Shown here one piece after another: positions 7,409-15,834 of a DNA stretch of 64,000 nt (within the stretch, counting starts at the first letter, position 1; each line of letters begins with the position of its first letter). The notes beneath the pieces are model-generated. The model did no database searches, was not told where the DNA came from, and worked only from the letters and a program-made list of their open reading frames with translations. Both the position numbers and the translations under genes were made by a program. The DNA lies in assembly GCF_947631165.1 (NCBI RefSeq), contig NZ_CANRKH010000012.1, positions 1 to 64,000 on the forward strand. Direction: 5' to 3'. The DNA comes from an uncultured Dysosmobacter sp. Lineage in GTDB: Bacteria > Bacillota > Clostridia > Oscillospirales > Oscillospiraceae.

Positions 7409-7947
7409 GCGGCCCCATGCGTGGGCGGCTGGTAGATTTGTCCCTCGGCCTCAACCGAAAGTACCGCATCACGGTTGAGGTTGATAGGGACTTCCGGGAG
7501 GATTTTGACCGCCTAAAAGACGCGGAGCTGGATGTGGAAATCAAGAAGCACCGGGAGAAACGCTCCAAGTCCGCCAACGCCTATTTCCATGTCCTGGTCA
7601 ACCGGATCGCGGCTGTCCGCGGCGGAAGCGATGACGCCGTCAAAAAGAGCCTCGTGGTCGAGTACGGCGCGCTGGAGAAGGACGCGGACGGGAAAACGGT
7701 GGGCTTTAAACTCCCCGCCTCCGTCGATGTGGACAAGATTTATCCCTATGTCCGCTGCTTCGACACCCGCGAGGAAAACGGGAAGCAGTTCCGCTGCTAC
7801 CTGGTCTACAAGCACACATCCGACATGGACAGCGCGGAAATGGCGCGCCTCATTGACGGGGCCATTGAAGAGGCCCGGGAGCTGGGCATCGAAACAGACA
7901 CCCCGGAGCAGCTCGCCCGGTACAAAGAGGAGTGGAGCAGAGCATGA
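7405..7947 (+). CDS. NinB-like recombination protein (probable)
   Basis: 180 aa. A basic region KKHREKRSKSANAYFHVLVNRIA is followed by a beta-rich middle and SAEMARLIDGAIEEARELGIET. This arrangement is common in Firmicutes phage proteins next to recombinases and recalls lambda NinB (Orf), a recombination mediator that binds single-stranded DNA. ATGA overlap with the nuclease gene. The NinB link is a family inference from pattern, not from a search. Confidence 0.6.
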   Translation: MSGPMRGRLVDLSLGLNRKYRITVEVDRDFREDFDRLKDAELDVEIKKHREKRSKSANAYFHVLVNRIAAVRGGSDDAVKKSLVVEYGALEKDADGKTVGFKLPASVDVDKIYPYVRCFDTREENGKQFRCYLVYKHTSDMDSAEMARLIDGAIEEARELGIETDTPEQLARYKEEWSRA

Positions 7948-8162
7948 TGAACTTTAGCAAGATATTCAAAGAGAACGAGCAAGTCACTATCCCGGCAGAG
8001 GCCTTTATGCAGCTCGTTTACGAAACGGCCATGTATGGCATTTTGGAGCGGGCCTATGAGGCCGGGGACAAGGAGGAGTTTTCCAGGACGGCCGAAATCG
8101 TGTTTGACCCCTACGCCTGCCGCAAACGCTTCTTTTCCGGGCCGGCAGAGGTGGCCGAATGA
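7944..8162 (+). CDS. Small phage protein of unknown function
   Basis: 72 aa, mostly helical and acidic (VTIPAEAFMQLVYETAMYGILERAYEA). Starts in an ATGATGA overlap with the previous stop and shares ATGA with the next gene, so it is translated within a tightly coupled block. No family recognised. Confidence 0.6.
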   Translation: MMNFSKIFKENEQVTIPAEAFMQLVYETAMYGILERAYEAGDKEEFSRTAEIVFDPYACRKRFFSGPAEVAE

Positions 8163-8536
8163 GGGAAGTCTACTGCGATTACTGCGGCCGGCGGGCTGCG
8201 TTCGTGGACAGCAAGGAGATCTATGGCCGCAGCTACGGCATGGTCTACCTGTGCCGCAACTGCGGAGCCTATGTCGGAGTCCACAAGGGCACGGACAAGC
8301 CCCTGGGTCGCCTGGCTGACGCGGAGCTGCGCCGGTGGAAGATGGCCGCGCACAATGCCTTTGACCCCATCTGGAAATACGGGAAATTCCGGCACCGTCG
8401 GAACGCCGCCTATGCGTGGCTGTCCGAAAAGATGGGCCTCCCGGTCGAGCAGACGCATATCGGCATGTTCGATGTGGCCCAGTGCCAGCAGGTAATTCAA
8501 ATCATGAACAACGAAAGGAGATTCCAAAATGATTAA
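8159..8536 (+). CDS. DUF3268-like zinc-finger protein
   Basis: 125 aa. CDYC near the start and CRNC 25 residues on give a zinc ribbon with GAYVGVHKGTDKPLG after it; the C-terminal helices contain AYAWLSEKMG and the HIGMFD segment seen in phage DUF3268 proteins. Function unknown. Overlaps both neighbours by a few bases. Confidence 0.7.
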   Translation: MREVYCDYCGRRAAFVDSKEIYGRSYGMVYLCRNCGAYVGVHKGTDKPLGRLADAELRRWKMAAHNAFDPIWKYGKFRHRRNAAYAWLSEKMGLPVEQTHIGMFDVAQCQQVIQIMNNERRFQND

Positions 8537-8795
8537 CTTTGACGAATCCGAACTCCGCCCCATCAGCGAGGGCGAAACCTGTATCTGCATGGATCGTATC
8601 TTTATCCCCATGGCTCGGTATGAGCAGCTGCTGCGGGCCGAGACGGAGCTGAATGTCCTGGGGGTTGTCATCGAGGACGGCCCGTCCTACCGGGTCGACG
8701 AGATCTACAAGGCCATCAAAAAGGCCAGGGAGAAGGCGGCGAGCCAGGTCGTGACGGTCAAGCTGCCGGAGGAGGGCGAGGACGGTGCTGAATAA
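8529..8795 (+). CDS. Small acidic phage protein
   Basis: 88 aa. Starts with MINFDESELRPISEG, has a CICMDR stretch and a helical, charged C-terminal half ending in EEGEDGAE. No known domain recognised. It overlaps the 3' end of the zinc-finger gene and the 5' end of ssb. Confidence 0.6.
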   Translation: MINFDESELRPISEGETCICMDRIFIPMARYEQLLRAETELNVLGVVIEDGPSYRVDEIYKAIKKAREKAASQVVTVKLPEEGEDGAE

Positions 8796-9315
8796 AATCG
8801 TCCTCATGGGCCGCTTGACCCGCGACCCGGAGCTGAGGCACACACAGAGCGACACCGCCGTTGCTTCGTTCTCCCTGGCAGTTGACCGGGACTTCAAGGA
8901 TTCGAGCGGGGAGCGCCAGACGGACTTTATCGACTGCGTGGCGTGGAGATCCACGGCGGAATTTGCCGCCAAGTATTTCTCCAAGGGCCGGATGGCCGTA
9001 GTCGCCGGGCGGCTCCAGCTGCGGGACTGGCAAGACCGGGACGGCAACAAGCGCCGCAGCGCAGAGGTCGTCGTCGAGAACATGTACTTCGGCGACAGCA
9101 AGCGCGACAGTGACGGCGCACCGTCTGGCGGCTACGCCCCCCAGGGCGGCGGCTATCCGTCCGCCGGGGGATACCCCCAGGGCGGCGGCTATCCGTCCGC
9201 CGGGGGATACCCCCAGGCCGGAGGATACGGAGGGCCACCCGCCGGCGGGTATCCGAGTCCCGACTATGGAGAGGGTTTCACCGAGATAGAGGACGACGGG
9301 GATTTGCCATTCTGA
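8785..9315 (+). CDS. ssb: Single-stranded DNA-binding protein
   Basis: 176 aa. The OB-fold (residues 1-110) starts with NKIVLMGRLTRDPELRHT and contains FSLAVDR, FIDCVAWR and KGRMAVVAGRLQ, all standard for bacterial SSB. The linker is Gly/Tyr/Pro-rich with a perfect duplicated 12-residue unit. The C-terminus is the acidic tip DDGDLPF used to bind partner proteins. The GTG start overlaps the previous gene. Works in phage replication and with the Sak4-like annealing system. Confidence 0.96.
   Translation: MLNKIVLMGRLTRDPELRHTQSDTAVASFSLAVDRDFKDSSGERQTDFIDCVAWRSTAEFAAKYFSKGRMAVVAGRLQLRDWQDRDGNKRRSAEVVVENMYFGDSKRDSDGAPSGGYAPQGGGYPSAGGYPQGGGYPSAGGYPQAGGYGGPPAGGYPSPDYGEGFTEIEDDGDLPF
9142..9213 (+). 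repeat. Perfect 36-bp tandem duplication in ssb linker
   Basis: Two identical 36-bp units (9142-9177 and 9178-9213) encode QGGGYPSAGGYP twice, in frame, in the disordered linker. Exact identity points to a recent slippage or duplication event. Confidence 0.9.
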
Positions 9316-9343
9316 TATTCCTCCATAAAGGAGGTGACCCGAG

Positions 9344-10072
9344 ATGGCCAAATACCGGAATATCAGCATGAACTTCTGGACGGACACCAAAGTGGTGGAC
9401 GATTTTACCCCCGAGGACAGGTACATCTATCTCTACTGCATGACTAACCCGCACACCAATCTGTGCGGCTGTTACGAGGTCAGCATTAGGCAGATAGCCA
9501 ACGAGACCGGGTACAACACGGATTCGGTTGAACGCCTGCTACGGCGCCTGGACGGGACGCACAATGTAATTCGGTACAGCGCCCCGACAAAGGAGCTGCT
9601 GGTGTTGAACTGGTACCGCTACAACTGGACGGGCTCCGAGAAGATTACAAAGCCCCTGCTGGAAGAGATCCGCAAGGTCAAGTGCGAGGGCTTCAGAGCG
9701 TACCTGGCCAAACGCTATAACGAGCGCCCCGGCGTCGACACCCCGTATATCCCGGAGAACGACACCCGCCAAGAGGACACCCGGCATAAGTATGGCGCCT
9801 ACGGCTGGGTGCGGCTGACCGATGACCAATATGCCGCCCTGCTCTCCGATATGAGCGAGGAAGAACTGACCCGCTGCATCACCTATGTGGACGAGAGCGC
9901 GCAGGCCACAGGGAACAAGAACAAGTGGAAGGACTGGAACCTGGTCCTGCGCAAATGCCACCGGGACAGATGGGGTATCTCCCGCAGCGGAGGCGGCCAG
10001 CCGGCGGCAAGCGCCGGAGCCATGAGCGACCTGGAGCAGCTGCACTCCATGTATGGAGCTGACGACCTATGA
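9344..10072 (+). CDS. Phage replication initiation protein (DnaD-like N-terminus)
   Basis: 242 aa. The N-terminal half looks like a winged-helix initiator: KYRNISMNFWTDTKV, FTPEDRYIYLYCMTNP, then SIRQIANETGYNTDSVERLLRRL. The C-terminal part has WVRLTDDQYAALLSDM and a WKDWNLVLRKCHRDRWG helix, as in phage DnaD/replisome organiser proteins. Preceded by AAAGGAGGTGACCCGAG. The next gene, overlapping by ATGA, looks like a helicase-loading partner. Confidence 0.78.
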   Translation: MAKYRNISMNFWTDTKVVDDFTPEDRYIYLYCMTNPHTNLCGCYEVSIRQIANETGYNTDSVERLLRRLDGTHNVIRYSAPTKELLVLNWYRYNWTGSEKITKPLLEEIRKVKCEGFRAYLAKRYNERPGVDTPYIPENDTRQEDTRHKYGAYGWVRLTDDQYAALLSDMSEEELTRCITYVDESAQATGNKNKWKDWNLVLRKCHRDRWGISRSGGGQPAASAGAMSDLEQLHSMYGADDL

Positions 10073-10620
10073 CCCACAGGGAGATGACAGAAATCTTTGC
10101 CGTGCTTCTCCTGGCCTACCCAAACGCCGAGATATTCAAGGGCGGCATCAAGAAGCTCGCGCCGACCATCAATCTGTGGGTCACATGCCTCCCCGATGTG
10201 GATTTTTGGACAGGCCAGCAGGCTGTGGTCAAGCTGTGCCGGGAGTGCAAGTTTCCTCCCACCATAGCCGAGTTCAAGGCCAAGGCCGATGAAGTCAAGG
10301 CGGAGATCCGGCAAAAGGTCAGTAGTGCCTGGGGGATGCTGCGGCTGCCGCTGGACTTGGGCGACACCCCGGAGATGGTCTACGCAAAAGCGCCCGATTC
10401 CGTTCGCGCCGCGATTGACAGCATGGGCGGCCCCGACAAGCTGATCACCACAGAAGTCCACACCTTCGGGGATGGGCACACAGAGACCGTTGAGGTCTAC
10501 AACCACAAAGGCTTTGCCCAGGCCTATGAGATTTTGCTTCGCGGGGAAAACGCGCTGACCGGCGGCACACAGGACGCCCACGCCATCGCCCCGCCCCGGA
10601 AGCAGTTAGGAGGTAAATGA
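10069..10620 (+). CDS. Possible helicase loader (G39P-like)
   Basis: 183 aa. The N-terminal helical part (MTHREMTEIFAVLLLAYP, TINLWVTCLPDVDF, KFPPTIAEFKAKADE) resembles the small helical domain of SPP1 G39P-type loaders. The rest shows no recognised domain. Location directly after the initiator supports a role in loading the host DnaB helicase. Pattern-level assignment only. Confidence 0.55.
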   Translation: MTHREMTEIFAVLLLAYPNAEIFKGGIKKLAPTINLWVTCLPDVDFWTGQQAVVKLCRECKFPPTIAEFKAKADEVKAEIRQKVSSAWGMLRLPLDLGDTPEMVYAKAPDSVRAAIDSMGGPDKLITTEVHTFGDGHTETVEVYNHKGFAQAYEILLRGENALTGGTQDAHAIAPPRKQLGGK

Positions 10621-11234
10621 TGCACAGAAAAAGGACAAGGCGGCCTCTCGCGCCGCTTATCGCTCTTGTCGCCCTCGTCGCGGCGCTGAGCGTGCTTATC
10701 GGATTCCGCTGCAGAGATGACACGCCAGCGCCGGCGCCGGAGGCGACCCAAACCGGCAACTTAGAAATTGCAGACGCCGTAACGCTTTTGCTCCCCGAAA
10801 CCACCGCTCCAGTCGTATCCAGTCAAGTAACCAGTCAAGAAGCAGACGCGGACGCCGAGGCGGTTGAGATCCTGACGAAGCTGGTCTACGGAGAGGCGGG
10901 CATCTGCTCCACCACCGAACAGGCCGCCGTCGTATGGTGCGTCCTCAATCGTGTTGACGCTGGTGGAGGGGACATAATCGCCGTTGCAACGGCCCCAAAT
11001 CAGTTTTACGGATACAGGCCGAGTAATCCTGTGCCCCCCGACATCGAGGCGCTTGTGCGCGATGTACTGGCCCGCTGGCGGGCAGAAGATTCCTGCATCG
11101 GCAGCGTGGGCCGGGTGCTTCCCCCCGAGTACATGTGGTTTAGTGGAGATGGGACGCACAATTATTTCCGCTCCGCCTACCGGGGCGGCACTCAATGGGA
11201 CTGGAGCTTACCCAGCCCGTATGAGGAGGGGTGA
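10617..11234 (+). CDS. Membrane-anchored SleB-like cell wall hydrolase
   Basis: 205 aa. A basic start (HRKRTRRP) is followed by a transmembrane segment (about residues 12-30), a Pro/Ala/Thr linker and a C-terminal Hydrolase_2/SleB domain with LTKLVYGEAG, AAVVWCVLNRVD and QFYGY. The glutamate in YGEAG is the likely catalytic acid. It sits among replication genes, far from the lysis cassette, so it may modify peptidoglycan early or from the prophage state (inferred). ATG 10617 follows AGGAGGTAA. Confidence 0.75.
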   Translation: MMHRKRTRRPLAPLIALVALVAALSVLIGFRCRDDTPAPAPEATQTGNLEIADAVTLLLPETTAPVVSSQVTSQEADADAEAVEILTKLVYGEAGICSTTEQAAVVWCVLNRVDAGGGDIIAVATAPNQFYGYRPSNPVPPDIEALVRDVLARWRAEDSCIGSVGRVLPPEYMWFSGDGTHNYFRSAYRGGTQWDWSLPSPYEEG

Positions 11235-11236
11235 CG

Positions 11237-11437
11237 ATGGACCGACTGATCTCCGTCCTTTACAGCGCGGCTATGTGCCTGATCCTGGGCGCGGCGCTGT
11301 GTGCCGATGGTCTGGCAGAGCTGCCGCACGGATTCATAATCCTCTTCGCGGTTGTCGGTGTCGCCGGGGCGATGGTGCTGGCCGCCAACAAGCTTGAGGA
11401 CGCAGCCGCCCGGGGGCGAAGGGGGCGCAGACGGTGA
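11237..11437 (+). CDS. Small two-helix membrane protein
   Basis: 66 aa with two hydrophobic segments (about residues 5-24 and 31-50) and an arginine-rich tail RGRRGRRR that should stay in the cytoplasm. No family recognised. The stop overlaps the GTG start of recU. Preceded by GAGGAGGGG. Confidence 0.65.
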   Translation: MDRLISVLYSAAMCLILGAALCADGLAELPHGFIILFAVVGVAGAMVLAANKLEDAAARGRRGRRR

Positions 11438-11946
11438 GCCAAAAGAAAGACCCGCGCCGGCAGCTGCTCGGGAAGCTGGCCAAGGCGCGCGGCAAGCAGT
11501 TTGAGGACCGCCTGACTGCGAGCTTCGAGTATTACAAAGACAAGGGCTTTGCCATTGTCGAAAAGACCCCGGAGCCTATGCGACCGACTAAGAGCCTGGG
11601 AAACGGCAAGTTTATCGCTTACTTCGAGAAGCAGGCGCAGCCGGACTACAAGGGCGTCATCAAGGGCGGCCGCGCGGTCATGTTCGAGGCCAAATTCACC
11701 ACCGCAGACCGCATCGAGCAGAGCCGGGTGCTGCCGATCCAGGCGGAGTACATGGACAAGCACACCCGCCTGGGGGCGCGGTGCTTCGTCCTGGTCGGCT
11801 TCATGTCCGGCGAGGTCTATCGTGTCCCCTGGCAAGAATGGGCGGCCATGAAGGAGCTGCACGGCCGGAAGTATATCACCGAGGCAGAGTTAGAAAACCA
11901 CCGAGTACAGACAGCGTGGAACGGCACGCTACTGATTTTAAGCTGA
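11434..11946 (+). CDS. recU: RecU-family Holliday junction resolvase
   Basis: 170 aa. Matches RecU: RGKQFEDRL (acidic residue of the fold), GNGKFIAYFEKQAQPDYKGV, and GRAVMFEAKF giving the E-x-K catalytic core, then QAEYMDKHTRLGARCFVLVGF. Resolves four-way junctions made during phage recombination and replication and can debranch DNA before packaging. The GTG start overlaps the previous stop. Confidence 0.88.
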   Translation: MSQKKDPRRQLLGKLAKARGKQFEDRLTASFEYYKDKGFAIVEKTPEPMRPTKSLGNGKFIAYFEKQAQPDYKGVIKGGRAVMFEAKFTTADRIEQSRVLPIQAEYMDKHTRLGARCFVLVGFMSGEVYRVPWQEWAAMKELHGRKYITEAELENHRVQTAWNGTLLILS

Positions 11947-11963
11947 AAGGAGCTTGTGTAAAA

Positions 11964-12671
11964 ATGAGTGAAATTTCCATGTATGAGGCCCAGAAAAAGA
12001 AGATGCAGGGGCTGTGCGACGAGCATGACCTGGTCTATCGCTTCGCCAAGGACAAGTATCCCATCGTGTTCACCATTCGCCCGGCCCAGGGCATGGACGC
12101 TCAGATCTCCATGCTGGAGAATGTGGAGGAAGTCGGATACCGCAGTCCCGACGCCTCCATGTCTTGGATTTTCGAGGACGGCGTCCTCACCACCAAGGTC
12201 ACCGGCGGCACATTCACCATCTCCAAGGTGCTGCGCACCAAGATTGAGTCCATCCTGGTCAAGATGATCACCTACTGGCAGCAGTTCTTCTTCCGGGATG
12301 TGCTGGAGAAGAACGCGCTGCGCAGCGGCCTGATGCCTGTCATCGACGAGGACGAGGCCAACGACCCGCCCGACGGCGCGGAGCCGCTGGAGGAATTCGA
12401 CGATGACGAGGACGCTCAGCTGGTCGATGACGACGAGGATCTTCTGGCCGACGATGACCCGCGCATCGCGGAGGCCATCGCCGTTGTCCGGGCCGAGAAC
12501 AAGGCCACCACCGCCCTGCTCCAGCGCCGGCTGAATATCGGCTATGCCGAATCCGCCCGGATCATGAACACGCTGGAGGATATGGGCGTGGTCGGTCCCT
12601 ACAACGGCGGCAACCCCCGGGAGGTGCTTCCGGCGGACGAGCCTGACGAGGAGGGTGCCGACAATGAGTAA
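11964..12671 (+). CDS. Phage protein with C-terminal FtsK-gamma winged helix
   Basis: 235 aa. The N-terminal half (1-115) is an uncharacterised phage domain with FTIRPAQGMDAQISMLENV. A very acidic linker follows (about 120-165). The C-terminus (about 165-225) reads as an FtsK-gamma domain: DPRIAEAIAVVR, ALLQRRLNIGYAESARIMN, LEDMGVVGPYNG, PREVL. In FtsK/SpoIIIE this winged helix reads short oriented DNA motifs and activates XerCD. No motor ATPase is present, so this phage protein may bind host KOPS/SRS-like sites or compete with the host translocase (inference). Confidence 0.8.
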   Translation: MSEISMYEAQKKKMQGLCDEHDLVYRFAKDKYPIVFTIRPAQGMDAQISMLENVEEVGYRSPDASMSWIFEDGVLTTKVTGGTFTISKVLRTKIESILVKMITYWQQFFFRDVLEKNALRSGLMPVIDEDEANDPPDGAEPLEEFDDDEDAQLVDDDEDLLADDDPRIAEAIAVVRAENKATTALLQRRLNIGYAESARIMNTLEDMGVVGPYNGGNPREVLPADEPDEEGADNE

Positions 12672-12897
12672 CACCCGCATGGTGTCGAAATTCACCGACC
12701 AGGCCGTGGCTGCTGCCGCTCAGATGAAGCGCGAGGACTACAAGGCCGTCAAGCACATGTCCAAGATTGAGCTGACCGCCTACCTGGGGCGCATCTGGCG
12801 GCGCGGCTATGAAGCCGGGCTGAAAGCCGGGGCCAAGGCAGCAAACGAGAACGCAGAAAAGGCCCCCTCCGAGGCCGACGGCAGACAGGAGGGGTAA
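12664..12897 (+). CDS. Small phage protein of unknown function
   Basis: 77 aa, basic and helical (KREDYKAVKHMSKIELTAYLGRIWRRGYEAG) with a polar tail. Overlaps the FtsK-gamma gene by 8 bp and lies 3 bp before the methylase-like gene. No family recognised. Confidence 0.6.
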   Translation: MSNTRMVSKFTDQAVAAAAQMKREDYKAVKHMSKIELTAYLGRIWRRGYEAGLKAGAKAANENAEKAPSEADGRQEG

Positions 12898-12900
12898 GCA

Positions 12901-13758
12901 ATGGGGAATGCTCTCCGTCATGTTCGGAATGAAGCCCAGAAGAACATCGTCAGGCTGATAGAGGGTTTGAGCGGTCGTTATTCCAGATGGGACATCTGGC
13001 AGGATTTCATCATCATGTCAGCCATCAGCATAGCGAATACGATGGGCGGGCCATATCAGGAAAGCCGCGAGAAGATGTATCAGGAGCGGGCTGCGAAATA
13101 CTCCGAAAAAGAGCTGAGGGCATTCCCCGACATGCTTTATGAGGTCGTCGCAGAAATGGACCGCGACCCGGATCAGGACTTCCTCGGCGAGCTGTTTATG
13201 GCCCTTGGCCTTGGGAACGAGTGGAAAGGCCAGTTTTTTACTCCGTATGATGTGTGCCGAGCGATGGCCTCCATGACCATCGGCAACGACTTTGAGGCGA
13301 GGATTGAAAAGGACGGCTGGGTGTCCGTGAATGACCCGGCCTGTGGCGCCGGCGCACTGCTTATCGCCTTTGCGAATGAGTGCCGCCGGTTGGAGGTCAA
13401 CTATCAAACCTCCGTCCTCTTTGTTGCGCAGGATGTGGATTTCCTGGCGGGGTGCTTGTGCTACATACAGCTGAGCCTTATGGGGTGCCCTGGATATATC
13501 GTGGTAGACAACACCCTCACCAACCCATCGACCAGCTATGACCCGCGTGGCCTACTGCCCAGGGGCGGCGGAAATGTATGGTTTACGCCCATGTATTACC
13601 GCGATGTCTGGCACTGGCGAAGAGCGTGGGCGCAAGTGAATATGCTGGTTCAGTCTATGCCGACAACACCGAAAGCGGAGAAACCGGCTCCGGAGACGGC
13701 TGCCGAGCCGGAGCCGGGTATCGTAGAAACAAAGACAGGGCAGCTATCATTATTTTGA
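12901..13758 (+). CDS. N6-adenine methylase-like protein, probably catalytically altered, with clamp-binding tail
   Basis: 285 aa. HsdM-like features: QFFTPYDVCRAMASM, then motif I DPACGAGALLIAFA (AdoMet binding) and AQDVD as motif II. The usual catalytic NPPY/F is not found: the expected region reads DNTLTNPSTSYDP. The C-terminus is QLSLF, a match to the beta-clamp binding pentapeptide. It may be a non-catalytic or divergent methyltransferase tethered to the replication clamp. No restriction or specificity subunit lies nearby. Confidence 0.78.
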   Translation: MGNALRHVRNEAQKNIVRLIEGLSGRYSRWDIWQDFIIMSAISIANTMGGPYQESREKMYQERAAKYSEKELRAFPDMLYEVVAEMDRDPDQDFLGELFMALGLGNEWKGQFFTPYDVCRAMASMTIGNDFEARIEKDGWVSVNDPACGAGALLIAFANECRRLEVNYQTSVLFVAQDVDFLAGCLCYIQLSLMGCPGYIVVDNTLTNPSTSYDPRGLLPRGGGNVWFTPMYYRDVWHWRRAWAQVNMLVQSMPTTPKAEKPAPETAAEPEPGIVETKTGQLSLF

Positions 13759-13808
13759 AAATCGGAGAGCCGCCCTCCGAAACTGGCGGCACATGAAAGG
13801 AGCGCATC

Positions 13809-15143
13809 ATGTCTGAAATGATTTATCTGCCGGTAGACCGGCTGCACCCGCATCCCGACAATCCCAGGAAAGACCTGGGCGACCTCTCCGAGCTGGCCGA
13901 CAGCATCAAGGCCAACGGCATTTTTCAGAATTTGACCGTTGTGGTCGATGACCTGACCAGCACCATATCCGATTTTACGGTCATTATTGGCCACCGTCGG
14001 CTGGCGGCGGCGAAGATGGCCGGACTGACTGAAGTTCCATGCGTCATCGCAGAGATGGACCAGCGGGAGCAGGTGCAGACCATGCTCCTGGAGAATATGC
14101 AGCGCAGCGACCTCACCGTGTATGAGCAGGCTCAGGGCTTCCAGATGATGCTCAACCTTGGAGCCACCGTGGAAGAGATCGCGCAGAAGTCTGGCTTCTC
14201 CGGCACTACCATTCGCCGCAGGGTGAAGCTGCTTGACCTTGACCCAAAGGAATTCAAAAATTCTGCGGAGAGGGGCGCTACGCTTTTTGACTACATGGAG
14301 CTGGATAAGATAAACGACCAAAAAGAGAAGAACAAACTGCTGAAAGTTATCGGCACCTCGGATTTCAAGGCGAAACTGGAAAAAGCTCTGAATGACCAGA
14401 AGAAGGCCGCCCGGTTAGCCTATATCGAAGAAACCCTCTCTACCTTTGCAAAAAAAGTAGAGGCACCGGCAGATGTCCGCGAGTGGTCGTATGTGGCAGG
14501 CCCGGACTATTGGAGCGATACGCCTATTGAGATCCCGGAGGACGCCAAGACCCGTGAGTATATGTATATTCTGCAACCCTGGGGATGCAAGCTCTACCGC
14601 AAAAAAGACAAGGCTGATTTGGATGCTGAGGCGGCGCGTGATGCTGCGTGGAAGGAATCCAGGGACAGGAGCAAAGCCAGGGAGGCCGCTGTCAAGGAAG
14701 TAAGCGACCGCTGTCTGAAACTCCGCCGCGACTTCGTGATGAACCTGAGCGCCACCGCCTGCAAAAAGCTGATCTCAGCGGCCACGGCTCAACTCCTGAT
14801 TTCCGGCGTTGCTTTTGACATCTCCCTTGATGGAGATGACCTGGAGCTTCTTTGTCCGTCGCTCAAAACAGACGAGGACTTCGATCCAGAAAACCTGACA
14901 ATCGACCAAATCATCAAGGCTCTGGGGAGCAGCGAGCAAACCATTGTTCGGTTGGCCTATCAGAGCGTAGAGCCAGGTGATGGCTATTACAGGAGCTGGG
15001 GAGAATACGAATACGCGGAAAATGAGGCCTTGGACATGTGCTACGCCTTCTTGGACAAGCTGGGCTATGAGATATCCGAGGAAGAAAAGGCGTTCCAGAA
15101 CGGTACGCATGAGATATTCCAAACGGGGGTGGAGCAGAAATGA
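13809..15143 (+). CDS. ParB-family protein with HTH
   Basis: 444 aa. ParB N-terminal domain: LPVDRLHPHPDNPRKD, then VIIGHRRLAAAKMAGL (the GERR-like box) and ENMQRSDLTVYEQAQGFQ. A central helix-turn-helix follows (TVEEIAQKSGFSGTTIRRRVKLLDL). The long C-terminal half is uncharacterised. No ParA is encoded in the prophage, so plasmid-like partition is unlikely; a DNA-binding or regulatory role during replication is more plausible. GAAAGGAG precedes the ATG. Confidence 0.85.
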   Translation: MSEMIYLPVDRLHPHPDNPRKDLGDLSELADSIKANGIFQNLTVVVDDLTSTISDFTVIIGHRRLAAAKMAGLTEVPCVIAEMDQREQVQTMLLENMQRSDLTVYEQAQGFQMMLNLGATVEEIAQKSGFSGTTIRRRVKLLDLDPKEFKNSAERGATLFDYMELDKINDQKEKNKLLKVIGTSDFKAKLEKALNDQKKAARLAYIEETLSTFAKKVEAPADVREWSYVAGPDYWSDTPIEIPEDAKTREYMYILQPWGCKLYRKKDKADLDAEAARDAAWKESRDRSKAREAAVKEVSDRCLKLRRDFVMNLSATACKKLISAATAQLLISGVAFDISLDGDDLELLCPSLKTDEDFDPENLTIDQIIKALGSSEQTIVRLAYQSVEPGDGYYRSWGEYEYAENEALDMCYAFLDKLGYEISEEEKAFQNGTHEIFQTGVEQK

Positions 15144-15367
15144 GCCTGCCGGCAAGATGCTATGTCGATGAACGCGGCTGGAAGTACAAGGTCATGGGCG
15201 GCATTGGCCAGAACTACAAGGCCAGATTTCAGAAGCCGGATAAAGCTGGCGATACGGGCTGGCGCGGCTTGGCTGCCGTCACCTGGAAGCCCACCTTTGA
15301 CGAGGCGCAGGCCGACCTTGACCGGCTGGCGGCGGAAAGAGGCTGGAAGGAGCGGTTTGGCTTATGA
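15140..15367 (+). CDS. Small phage protein of unknown function
   Basis: 75 aa with many aromatic and basic residues (YVDERGWKYKVM, NYKARFQKP, TWKPTFDEAQADLDRLAAERGW). ATGA overlaps at both ends place it in a coupled block with parB and the ASCH gene. No family recognised. Confidence 0.6.
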   Translation: MSLPARCYVDERGWKYKVMGGIGQNYKARFQKPDKAGDTGWRGLAAVTWKPTFDEAQADLDRLAAERGWKERFGL

Positions 15368-15834
15368 AAGCTATCACCATCTGGCAGCCCTGGGCGTCGC
15401 TTCTGGTGATGGGCGCGAAACTGTATGAGACCCGGAGCTGGGCCACCAACTACCGCGGCCCTATCGCCATCCACGCCGCGGCGAAGCCCGTGCAGCGCAC
15501 CATCGACGAGCTGGTGCGCGGGACAATCGCCGCGACGGTGGACGACCTGGACGATTCGTACCGGCGCACCCTGGAGCGGTTTGACAGGCTCTTCCCTGGC
15601 CCTGCTGAGCTTTACCAATTACCTACCGGGGCCATCATCGGAACGGCCCGCCTGGTGCGTTGCAACCCGATTGACGAGGCTTTTGTCGCCCGCCTGACAG
15701 AACAGGAAATCGACCTGGGGGATTATTCCCCCGGTCGATTCGCCTGGGAGTTTGAGGGCATGACGCCGCTGCCCGAGCCTATCCCCGTGAAGGGAATGCA
15801 GGGCATCTGGGAATGGAGAGGCGGGCAAGCATGA
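15364..15834 (+). CDS. ASCH-domain protein
   Basis: 156 aa. The start KAITIWQPWASLLVMGAKLYETRSW is the signature of ASCH domains, which share the PUA fold and are thought to bind RNA or act on modified nucleosides. GAIIGTARLV and FAWEFEGMTPL complete the beta-barrel. Common in phage early regions; precise substrate unknown. Confidence 0.85.
   Translation: MKAITIWQPWASLLVMGAKLYETRSWATNYRGPIAIHAAAKPVQRTIDELVRGTIAATVDDLDDSYRRTLERFDRLFPGPAELYQLPTGAIIGTARLVRCNPIDEAFVARLTEQEIDLGDYSPGRFAWEFEGMTPLPEPIPVKGMQGIWEWRGGQA

Noticed and set aside
12901-13758. Type I restriction-modification system
   Set aside because: No HsdR or HsdS, and the catalytic motif of the methylase-like protein is not visible.
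13809-15143. Plasmid-like partition locus (phage-plasmid)
   Set aside because: No ParA, and a serine integrase with rebuilt attachment sites shows chromosomal integration.
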